A stretch of DNA of 64,000 bases from Nannocystis sp. (GTDB taxonomy: Bacteria > Myxococcota_A > Polyangia > Nannocystales > Nannocystaceae). The stretch's first letter is position 1; every line of letters starts with the position of its first letter. The translations under genes and the position numbers were made by a program. The stretch is from positions 248,001 through 312,000 of the forward strand of contig NZ_JADJNN010000003.1 in the NCBI RefSeq assembly GCF_016714285.1, in the 5' to 3' direction. The notes under the pieces are model-generated. The model did no database searches and had not been told where the DNA came from. It saw only the letters and a program-made list of their open reading frames with translations. This document shows, one piece after another, positions 16,858 to 24,182 of this stretch.

Positions 16858-18690
16858 TCATGGGGGGCCTTCGCGGAGGTCCTCGCGGAAGGGGCCGGGG
16901 AAGACGACCTGGGCGGGCTCGGCGGGCGGCGCATCACCTGGGTGGGCTCGGGCAAGCAGGAATACGAGCTCGCCCTGGGTGAGGCGCAGCCATTCCACTG
17001 GGGCGCCGGGCGGGCCGAACTGGGCGAGGGTCGCGGCCTGGTCCTTGAAGAAGAAGCGGTCCTCGCCGAGGCCGTGCATCCACTTCGCGCCGTGGGTGGG
17101 CACGAGCATGAAGAGGCGGCCGTTGTCGTCGTAGATCTTCACCTGCTGCATGCGCCCCAGATCTTCGGCGTCGACGACCTTCGCGAGCTCGGCGCTGGCG
17201 GTCGGCGTGAGGCGGAAGTCGCCGAGGTAGCGTGAGAACATGGCCGGAGAGACATGCACCTCGACGGGTTCGGGGTAGGGGTCGACGGGCTCGCCGTGGG
17301 CGATCGCGGCGACGGCGTCGAGGACGTTGCGGCAGTCGATCGCCTCGGTGTTGGCGAGGGCGAGGATGGTGATGCCGTCGCCGAGGTAGCGGGCGATCGC
17401 GCCGTTGAAGCCGGCGACGCCGCCGGGGTGGCCGACCATGGTCTGGCCGCGCTCCTGCGAGACGACCCAGCCGAGGCCGTACTTGCCGGCGATGGCGGGG
17501 TTTTGCGCGGGGCGGAACATCTCGTCGAGGGAGGCCTGGGAGAGCAGGAGGTTCGGGATCCGCAGGGCCCGGTCCCAGCGCAGGAGGTCGGCGGGGGTCG
17601 AGACCATGCCGGCAGCGCCGCCGTAGATCGAGAGGTTGAAGCCGGCGACGGGGACCAGCAGCTCGTCCTCGCTGAACTGGTAGCCGGTGGCCAGCTCGCC
17701 GCCGTCGACGGACTCGCGGCCGTCGATGCGGGTGTGCTCGCCGAGGGCGCTGCGGGTCATGCCGGCGGGGGCGAAGATGTGCTCGTGCATGTAACGACCG
17801 AGGGGTTGGCCGGACAGCTTCTCGATCACCATGCCGAGCAGGAAGTAGCCGGAGTTGCTGGGGTCGAACTCGCTGCCGGGTGGGAACTCGAGGGCGGCGT
17901 CCTTGAAGATCGCGGCGACCTGCTGCGGGGTGTAGCGGGTGCCGGGCTCGACGCCGGCGCTGGCGAGGCTGTCGGTGTAGTTGGGGATGCCGGAGCTGTG
18001 GGTGAGGAGGTGGCGGATCGTTACGCCGGGGCGGGTGTAGTCGCCGGGCAGGTGGACGCGGAGCTCGTCGTCGAGGCGCAGCTTGCCGGCGTCGCGCAGC
18101 TGCAGGACGGCGACGGCGGTGAACTGCTGGGTGAGGCTGCCGATCTTGAAGCGGGTGTCGGCGGTGATCGGGCGGTCGCTGGCGATGTCGGCGCGACCGT
18201 AGTGGCCCATCGACAGCAGCTCGCCGTCGCGGGCGACCAGCACGCTGCCGCTGAACTTGAAGGCGTCGCCGTGGTGGACCCCGTAGCTGCGCATGTGGCG
18301 TTCGATCTGGACGCCGAGGTCGAGCGGGACCGCGGCGACCGGGGCCTGGGCGGCGGCAGCAGTGAGCGGGATGGACTCGCGGTGCTCGTCGTCGTCGTGG
18401 AAGCTGCGGCGGGTCTCGCCGCTGGTGTTCCTCGCGGGCCAGAAGCTGGCGGTGGCCGCTGCGGCGCCGGCGATCGCGGCGGCGACGATCGCCGCGACGG
18501 CGAAGCGTGGCCAGCGGATCGTGGAGACCGTGAGGTCGATCGGTGGGGTCGACGATGGGGTCGGGGCGCGCAGGCGCGGGTCCTCGGCGGCCGCGCGCAG
18601 GACTCGGTCGGCGAAGTCGGCGGGCGGCTCGGCGGGGGTCCAGGCGGCGAGCGCACGCTGCTCGAGGTCGCTGCGGGGTTCATCGTGCAC
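16858..18690 (-). CDS. Anti-sigma-like membrane protein with beta-lactamase-fold domain lacking catalytic residues
   Basis: 610 residues. Start: GTG at 18690, 6 bases after GAGGAGG, which lies inside the end of the sigma gene; the two genes overlap by 11 bases, so they are coupled. Residues 1-55 are a short helical cytoplasmic segment (LEQRALAAWTPAEPPADFADRVL), where ECF anti-sigma factors carry their sigma-binding part. A membrane helix spans ~60-85. The exported part (~120-480) is a serine beta-lactamase/DD-peptidase fold (Pfam Beta-lactamase type). The SxxK motif reads S185-L-T-Q188, so the general-base Lys is Gln. The YxN motif reads P277-S-N, so Tyr is Pro. The GHPGG motif (HxG) is kept. 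Residues ~490-600 form a C-terminal domain. Loss of Lys and Tyr argues for a ligand sensor rather than an enzyme (inference). Confidence 0.88.
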   Translation of the reverse strand: MHDEPRSDLEQRALAAWTPAEPPADFADRVLRAAAEDPRLRAPTPSSTPPIDLTVSTIRWPRFAVAAIVAAAIAGAAAATASFWPARNTSGETRRSFHDDDEHRESIPLTAAAAQAPVAAVPLDLGVQIERHMRSYGVHHGDAFKFSGSVLVARDGELLSMGHYGRADIASDRPITADTRFKIGSLTQQFTAVAVLQLRDAGKLRLDDELRVHLPGDYTRPGVTIRHLLTHSSGIPNYTDSLASAGVEPGTRYTPQQVAAIFKDAALEFPPGSEFDPSNSGYFLLGMVIEKLSGQPLGRYMHEHIFAPAGMTRSALGEHTRIDGRESVDGGELATGYQFSEDELLVPVAGFNLSIYGGAAGMVSTPADLLRWDRALRIPNLLLSQASLDEMFRPAQNPAIAGKYGLGWVVSQERGQTMVGHPGGVAGFNGAIARYLGDGITILALANTEAIDCRNVLDAVAAIAHGEPVDPYPEPVEVHVSPAMFSRYLGDFRLTPTASAELAKVVDAEDLGRMQQVKIYDDNGRLFMLVPTHGAKWMHGLGEDRFFFKDQAATLAQFGPPGAPVEWLRLTQGELVFLLARAHPGDAPPAEPAQVVFPGPFREDLREGPP

Positions 18691-19288
18691 GGTACACCTC
18701 CTCGAGGGAGCGGCGCAGGGCCGCACGGGCGCGGCTCAGCCGCGACTTGACGGTGCCGAGGTCGATCTGCAGCGTGCTGGCGATCTCGGCGTATTCGAAC
18801 TCGTGATACTCGCGGAGCAGGAAGGCGGCGCGGTACTCGGGGGCGAGCTCGTCGATCGCCCGGCGCAGGACGGCGGCGAGGCGGCGGCGCTCGGCGTCGC
18901 TGTCGGTGGCGGCGTCGGCCTCGGGCTCGCTGGCGTCGCTCAGTGAGTCGGTGGGCAGCTTGCGGCGGCGCAGGTGGTCGATCGCGAGGTTGGTGGCGAT
19001 CGTCAAGATCCAGGTCGAGAGCCGGGCGGGGCCGCTGCGCTGGAAGCCGGGCAGGGCCTTGAAGACGCGGAGGAAGGTCTCCTGGGCGAGGTCCTCGAGC
19101 GCGAGCTGCTGGCCGCGGTGGAACAGCATGCGCGAGAGCAGGGCGAAGACCGGTCGCTGGTAGCGGACGACGAGGTCACGCCGGGCCCGGGCGTCGCCTC
19201 GCTGGGCCCGCAGCAGGGTCAGCTCGTCGAGTTCGGCCGGCGGTGCTGGTTTCACGGGGGCCTCGGCCGTGGGGGCGGTGGCGATCAC
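18680..19288 (-). CDS. ECF (extracytoplasmic function) RNA polymerase sigma factor
   Basis: 202 residues with the sigma2 region (LLRAQRGDARARRDLVVRYQRPVFALL ... LEDLAQETFLRVFKALPGF) at ~25-95 and the sigma4 region with a helix-turn-helix (LAPEYRAAFLLREYHEFEYAEIA ... GTVKSRLSRARAALR) at ~145-195. RpoE-like in overall pattern. It directs RNA polymerase to a regulon that usually includes its own promoter. The next gene, overlapping by 11 bases, encodes a membrane anti-sigma-like partner, so activity is probably held at the membrane until a signal arrives. Upstream DNA contains a 13-bp tandem repeat. Confidence 0.94.
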   Translation of the reverse strand: MIATAPTAEAPVKPAPPAELDELTLLRAQRGDARARRDLVVRYQRPVFALLSRMLFHRGQQLALEDLAQETFLRVFKALPGFQRSGPARLSTWILTIATNLAIDHLRRRKLPTDSLSDASEPEADAATDSDAERRRLAAVLRRAIDELAPEYRAAFLLREYHEFEYAEIASTLQIDLGTVKSRLSRARAALRRSLEEVYRAR

Positions 19289-19342
19289 GGGATGGTGCCA
19301 CGGATGCGGGGCGTGGTTGTTCCCGGGCGCGGCAGATCGCGT

Positions 19343-19394
19343 CGCGGAGGCGCGGCGTGGAGGCGCGGTGTGGAGGCGCGGCGTGGAGGTGTGG
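19343..19394. repeat. 13-bp tandem repeat upstream of the ECF sigma gene
   Basis: Four consecutive 13-base units related to CGTGGAGGCGCGG (19343, 19356, 19369, 19382), plus a degenerate unit near 19425. It occupies the gap between the sigma gene start (19288) and the stop of the DUF4287-like gene (19440). Confidence 0.7.
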
Positions 19395-19439
19395 TCGCGC
19401 CGCGGGGCACCGAGGGGGGCGGCGCGGAGGCGCGGGGCG

Positions 19440-20150
19440 TTACTCGAGGGCGGCCTGCAGCTTGTCGAGGGCCTCGGACCAGAAGGCCTTCTTGGCCGCG
19501 ACCTCGCTGGCGTCGCTGAGCTGGCGGTGCATCACGTTGACCTGGCTGCGGCGCTCGCCCTTGGCCCAGAAGTAGATCTCGACGCTGGTGTGGTCGGGCC
19601 AGTCGAGGCGCAGCGACTTGTTGGCGTTGGCGCGGTGGACCTTGAACTTGGTCTGCAGCCACTTGCCGGGGGCGCGGCCTTGCCAGGCGCGGTAGAGGTC
19701 GTCGACCGAGACCGAGAGGGTGCGGCTGGTGTTGGCGGCGAGGCCGGGGGCGGCGGGCGCCTGCAGGCCACGCGCCTCGGCGTGGGCGCTGGCGATGTGT
19801 TGTCGCCACCAGCGCGGGCAGTCGTGGGCCTCGGCGAGGTGGCGCACGGTGGCGCTGCGGCCCGCGGCGGCGACGTCGAAGCGGTCGAGCAGGCGAAACC
19901 ACTGGGCCCAGCTGCGGCCGGTCGCGGTGCGGATCACGGCGTCGGGCTCGCGCTCTTGCACGACCTGGCGGACCGGGCGGGCCAGCTTGGGGGCGCTTCG
20001 GGTGGACCTGGTCTTGCGGACAGGTCGCGGGGTGGCCGGGAGGCTGCGGGTGGACCTGGCCTTGGGGACAGGTCCGACGACTGCGGGTGCTCGTGCGGGT
20101 GGGGTGGGCGGCTTGGAGGGGGCGCTACGTGCGGTGCGAGGGGTCGGCAT
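19440..20150 (-). CDS. DUF4287-like protein with C-terminal SRPBCC-like segment
   Basis: 236 residues. Residues 1-70 are a basic Pro/Arg/Ser/Thr-rich region containing an imperfect 16-residue duplication (PV-KxRSTRS twice). Residues ~78-130 match the DUF4287 pattern (TGRSWAQWFRLLDRF ... VRHLAEAHDCPRWWRQHIASAHAEARGL). The C-terminal ~90 residues (LRLDWPDHTSVEIYF ... AAKKAFWSEALDKLQAAL) resemble the end of AHSA1/SRPBCC-type ligand-binding domains, often joined to DUF4287 in bacteria. No enzymatic activity is known to me for this combination. The gene starts 54 bases after the WD40 gene on the same strand, so it may belong to that operon. Confidence 0.8.
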   Translation of the reverse strand: MPTPRTARSAPSKPPTPPARAPAVVGPVPKARSTRSLPATPRPVRKTRSTRSAPKLARPVRQVVQEREPDAVIRTATGRSWAQWFRLLDRFDVAAAGRSATVRHLAEAHDCPRWWRQHIASAHAEARGLQAPAAPGLAANTSRTLSVSVDDLYRAWQGRAPGKWLQTKFKVHRANANKSLRLDWPDHTSVEIYFWAKGERRSQVNVMHRQLSDASEVAAKKAFWSEALDKLQAALE

Positions 20151-20204
20151 GACAGGGCGCGTTATCGCACGGATGGCCCGTCGGCGGGAACACTGCGCGG
20201 GCGC

Positions 20205-23200
20205 TCAGGCGCCGCCGCAGACGATGGCGACCTCCTCGTAGTCCTCGGGGTGGCTGCGGAGGGCCTCGCAGGCCTTCTTGAAGAAGGCCTCGAGGGTGGT
20301 GGGGTAGACCTTGGCGCGGCTGTCCCGGCCGGCGGTGACGACGAGCGAGCCGTCGGGGGAGAAGTCGGCGTGGTTGACGGCGGCGGAGTGGCCGTGGAGG
20401 GTGGCGATGAGCTCGAAGCCGGGGGAGGCGAGGGCCCACAGCTTGGCGGTGTTGTCGGAGGAGGCGGTGACGATGCGGTTGCCGTTGCTCGAGAAGCTGG
20501 CGTGGAGGACGGCGGCGGAGTGGCCCTGCAGGGTGGCGAAGACCTCGGGCTTGTGGCCCTCCTCGAGGTTGTAGACCCAGGCGTCGCGGGCGGTGGCGAC
20601 GACGAGGCGGGCGCCGTCGCGGGAGAAGTTGACGCTGTGGACGGAGCCGGAGCCGGTGTCGAGGGTGTCGATGTCGGTGCCGTAGCGGGTCGACCACAGC
20701 TTGGTGGTGTTGTCGGTGGAGATGGTGGCGACGACGGAGCCGTCGGGCGAGAAGGCGGCGCTGGTGACGGGGCCGGAGTGGCCGATGAGGTCGATGTCGC
20801 CGCCGCAGGCGGCGGGGACGAGGATGGCGCGGTTGCTGCTGCGGCTGGCGATGAGGGCGAAGCTGCCGCCAGGCGCGAGGGCGGCGACGTCGATGCGGCC
20901 GTGCATGCCCTGGCAGCCCTTGTCCGGCAGCTCGCGGCCGGTGGCGACCTCCCAGACGCGGATCGTGTCGTCGGCGCCCGCGGAGATCATGCGGGCGCCG
21001 TCGCGGGAGAAGGTGGCCGCGAGGACGGGGCCGACGTGGCTGGCGGTGTGGAGCAGGGCGCCGGTCTGGCTGTCCCACAGGCGCAGGGTGGGGTCGTCCT
21101 CGGCGAGGGTGATCATGCGGCCGGCGCCCTCGCCGGAGAACACGACGGCGGCGACCGGACCGGTGTGGCCGTAGAGGGTGCTGACGAGGTTGTAGCTCGG
21201 CGAGGAGGCGTCCCAGAGGCGGGCGGTCTTGTCCTCGCTGACGGTGACGATGCGCGTGCCATCGGGTGAGAAGCGGGCCAGGCGGATCGGCGCGCTGTGA
21301 CCCTTCAGCGTCGGGATCGCGTTGCTGAGCGAGGCGTCCCACAGGCGGGCCGTGTTGTCGTCGCCGACGGTGAGCACGCGGGCGCCGTCGGACGAGAAGC
21401 GGCCGATCCTCACCTTGGCGGTGTGGCCCTCGAGGGTGGCGACGACGTTGCCGCTGCTGCTGTTCCACAGGCGGGCGGTGCTGTCGTCGCTGGCCGTGAG
21501 CACGCGGGCGCCGTCGGGCGAGAACCGGGCCATGCGCACGTGGTCGGTGTGGCCGATGAGCTCGACGACGAGGTCGCCGCGGCTGTGCCACACGCGGGCG
21601 GTGGTGTCGGCGCTGGCGGTGACGAGGCGGCGGCTGTCGGCCGAGAAGCTGAGGTCGAGCACGGCGTCGGTGTGACCGCCGAGGACGGCGATCTCCTTGC
21701 CGCTCTGGGCGCCCCAGAGGATCGCGGTGCGGTCCTCGCTGTGGGTCGCGACGGTGGCGTTGTCGACCGAGAAGACGGCGCCGAGGATCGCCCCGGTGTG
21801 GGCGGTGAGGCCGGCGATGTGCACGCCTTGATCGCTCCACAGGCGGGCGGTGCGGTCCTCGCCGATGGTGAGGATGCGCTGGCTATCGGGCGCGAACACG
21901 ACGCCCTTGAGGGGGCCGGCGTGGCGGCGCATCACGGCGATCATCCGCGCGGTGCTGGTGTCCCACAGGCGGGCGCTGCCGTCGCTGCAGGCGGTGACGA
22001 GGCGCAGGCCGTCGGGCGAGAAGGTGGCGGCGGTGATCGGGCTGGTGTGGCCGCGCAGGAGCTCGCTGCGCTTGCTGCCGTCGAGCTCGACGAGGCGCAG
22101 GGTGCGGTCGGTCTGGGTCAGCGCGGCGCGCAGGAGATCGGGCGCGACGCTGGCGATCGGGCGGGCCGCGGGCGGGAGCTTGTAGGCCTCGATGAGGTCG
22201 CCGGACGAGACGTTCCACAGGCGCAAGTTGCGGTCGCCCGAGACGGTGTGGATGCGGTAGTCGTCCTTCGAGAAGCTGGCCTCGAGGACAGGTCCACTGT
22301 GCTCGTCGAAGACGCGGATCGATCGCCCCGAGACGGCGTCCCACAGGTGGGCGCTGTTGTCACGGCTGGCCGTGAGCACGCGGGTGCCGTCGTGCGAGAA
22401 GTCGGCGTCGACGATCGCCTCGGCGTGGCGCAGCACGCCGGGCCGCTGCACCGGGGTGGCGACGGCGGCGGCGAGGCCCTGTAGCACCCGCGGCGGGACC
22501 TGGCGGCCCTTCTGCATGCTGCGGCTGGCGGCGCGGATCGCCATGCGCAGGGCCTCGCGCTCCTTGCCGGCCTGCTGCGCGAGCAGCAGCGCCTCGGCGC
22601 CGTCGCGCTCGATCTCCGTGATCTCGTTGTTGCGGGTGTTGAGGTCGGCGAGCATCGACTTGCTGCGCTCGGCGACGATGTACTGCCAGGCCGCGAGCGC
22701 GAGCAGGACGCCGAGAAGGGCGACGGTGCCGGTGAGGATGCTGATCGTCCGGCGCTGCGAGAGGGCGCCCTCCTCGGCCCGCTCCCGCCGCTCGCGCTCG
22801 ATGTCGGCCCGGTAGCGCTCGCGGTCGGCCTTGCGCTGCTCCTCGATCGCCTTGCGTCCCGCGGCCTCCTCCTTGCGCGCGGTCTCCTCGACGCGGTGCC
22901 GGCTCTCGGCCTCGCGGCGGGCGTAGTTGACGCCCGCGAGCAGGAACTCGTGGTCGCTGACGGTGAGGTCGCCGCGACCCTGCGACCACACGAGCGCGTC
23001 CTCGAGGGCCGCGCCGCGCAGGAGGTAGTCGTCGAGCTTGCCGGAGCTGGCCCAGCGGTCGACCAGCTCGGCGAGGCGCTGCTCCTTCTCCTTGGTCTTG
23101 AGCCACTTGTGGTCGTAGACCTCGGCGAAGATGAGGTTGCGGGTGCGCAGGTAGATCTCGCCGCCGTCGAGGAACTCGGCGGCGAGGCCGGTGAGGCGCA

Positions 23201-24182
23201 GCTCGGTCTGGATCTGGCTGTTGGGCTCGGCGGGGACGCGCTCGCCGTCCAGCAGCTTGCGGTAGAGGTGCAGCATCTGGCGCACGCGCATGCGCGAGGC
23301 GTTCATGTCGAGGCGCTTCTCGGCGTACGCGAGGTTGGCGTCGCCGCCGCGGCCGCTGCGGATGAACAGGTTGAAGGCGGCGTCGTCGACCCGCGCGGCC
23401 TCCTTGCCGGGCTCGACCGGGCCGTGGCGCTCGAGGTCGTCGCACAGGCGCTGGGTCATGTAGGGGTGGCCGGCGGTCCACACGTAGACGGCGTCGAGGA
23501 GGGCGTCGGCGTCGCAGCCGAGGCCCTCGAGGCCGGGGCGGAGGGTGGCGAGCTCGGCCCGCGAGAAGTCGTCGAGGCGGATCTCGCGGCCGATGTTGAA
23601 GGGGGTGCGGACCGAGTTTTGGATCAGGTCCGCGGGGGCGGCGACGCCGAGCAGGCAGAAGGTGAGGCGGCCGTAGTCGGGGTCGTCGGCGCGGAGGTTG
23701 TAGGCCGAGCGGATCGAGGCGAAGAAGTCGTCGGTGGCGAAGCTCAGCGCGAGCACCGAGTCGACCTCGTCGATGAACACGACCACCGGGCCGGCGACGC
23801 GGTCGAGCAGCTCGTTGCGGATGAAGCGGTACCAGCGGTGGACCGGGGTGAGGTGCTGGTGCGTGGTCCAGAACAGGTCGAGGTTCGGCAGGCCGAGCGC
23901 CTGGGCGATGTCGTCGGCGATGCTGTAGTACCACTCGTCGATCGTGACGGAGGTCGAGCCGATGCCGGAGAAGTCGATGCTGACGCAGCGCACGCCTTCA
24001 CGCGCGAGGGCCTGACCGACGCGGACGCGCAGGCTCGACTTGCCGATCTGCCGCGGGGCGAGGATGTAGCAGAACTCGCCGTGGCGCAGCGCCTCGAACA
24101 GCTCGCGGTCGGCCCGCCTTGCGACGTACAGCGCGCCCTGCTGGACCGCGCCGCCGACCTGGAAGCCGGAGCGCGCCGTCAT
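20205..24182 (-). CDS. AAA-like ATPase - transmembrane - WD40 propeller protein
   Basis: 1325 residues from ATG 24182, which overlaps the TGA of the upstream gene (ATGA). Residues 1-~340 are an AAA-like (AAA_35 type) ATPase: Walker A APRQIGKS at 42-49 and Walker B VVVFIDE at 133-139, with a winged-helix-like tail. Residues ~380-475 are a charged coiled coil, and one membrane helix spans ~477-503. From ~560 to the end there are about 16-17 WD40 units (HxxxVxxxxFSPDG ... VTASxDxTARLW), enough for two propellers. This cytoplasmic ATPase / exported-propeller layout (orientation uncertain) is found in cyanobacteria and myxobacteria as a STAND-like sensor. With the coupled metallophosphoesterase-ATPase gene it may form a signalling or defence module; that is inference. 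Confidence 0.92.
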   Translation of the reverse strand: MTARSGFQVGGAVQQGALYVARRADRELFEALRHGEFCYILAPRQIGKSSLRVRVGQALAREGVRCVSIDFSGIGSTSVTIDEWYYSIADDIAQALGLPNLDLFWTTHQHLTPVHRWYRFIRNELLDRVAGPVVVFIDEVDSVLALSFATDDFFASIRSAYNLRADDPDYGRLTFCLLGVAAPADLIQNSVRTPFNIGREIRLDDFSRAELATLRPGLEGLGCDADALLDAVYVWTAGHPYMTQRLCDDLERHGPVEPGKEAARVDDAAFNLFIRSGRGGDANLAYAEKRLDMNASRMRVRQMLHLYRKLLDGERVPAEPNSQIQTELRLTGLAAEFLDGGEIYLRTRNLIFAEVYDHKWLKTKEKEQRLAELVDRWASSGKLDDYLLRGAALEDALVWSQGRGDLTVSDHEFLLAGVNYARREAESRHRVEETARKEEAAGRKAIEEQRKADRERYRADIERERRERAEEGALSQRRTISILTGTVALLGVLLALAAWQYIVAERSKSMLADLNTRNNEITEIERDGAEALLLAQQAGKEREALRMAIRAASRSMQKGRQVPPRVLQGLAAAVATPVQRPGVLRHAEAIVDADFSHDGTRVLTASRDNSAHLWDAVSGRSIRVFDEHSGPVLEASFSKDDYRIHTVSGDRNLRLWNVSSGDLIEAYKLPPAARPIASVAPDLLRAALTQTDRTLRLVELDGSKRSELLRGHTSPITAATFSPDGLRLVTACSDGSARLWDTSTARMIAVMRRHAGPLKGVVFAPDSQRILTIGEDRTARLWSDQGVHIAGLTAHTGAILGAVFSVDNATVATHSEDRTAILWGAQSGKEIAVLGGHTDAVLDLSFSADSRRLVTASADTTARVWHSRGDLVVELIGHTDHVRMARFSPDGARVLTASDDSTARLWNSSSGNVVATLEGHTAKVRIGRFSSDGARVLTVGDDNTARLWDASLSNAIPTLKGHSAPIRLARFSPDGTRIVTVSEDKTARLWDASSPSYNLVSTLYGHTGPVAAVVFSGEGAGRMITLAEDDPTLRLWDSQTGALLHTASHVGPVLAATFSRDGARMISAGADDTIRVWEVATGRELPDKGCQGMHGRIDVAALAPGGSFALIASRSSNRAILVPAACGGDIDLIGHSGPVTSAAFSPDGSVVATISTDNTTKLWSTRYGTDIDTLDTGSGSVHSVNFSRDGARLVVATARDAWVYNLEEGHKPEVFATLQGHSAAVLHASFSSNGNRIVTASSDNTAKLWALASPGFELIATLHGHSAAVNHADFSPDGSLVVTAGRDSRAKVYPTTLEAFFKKACEALRSHPEDYEEVAIVCGGA

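Noticed and set aside
22286..22295. GGACAGGTCC in the WD40 gene
   Set aside because: It encodes the Gly-Pro-Val that several WD40 units of this protein have at this place; not counted as a repeat copy.
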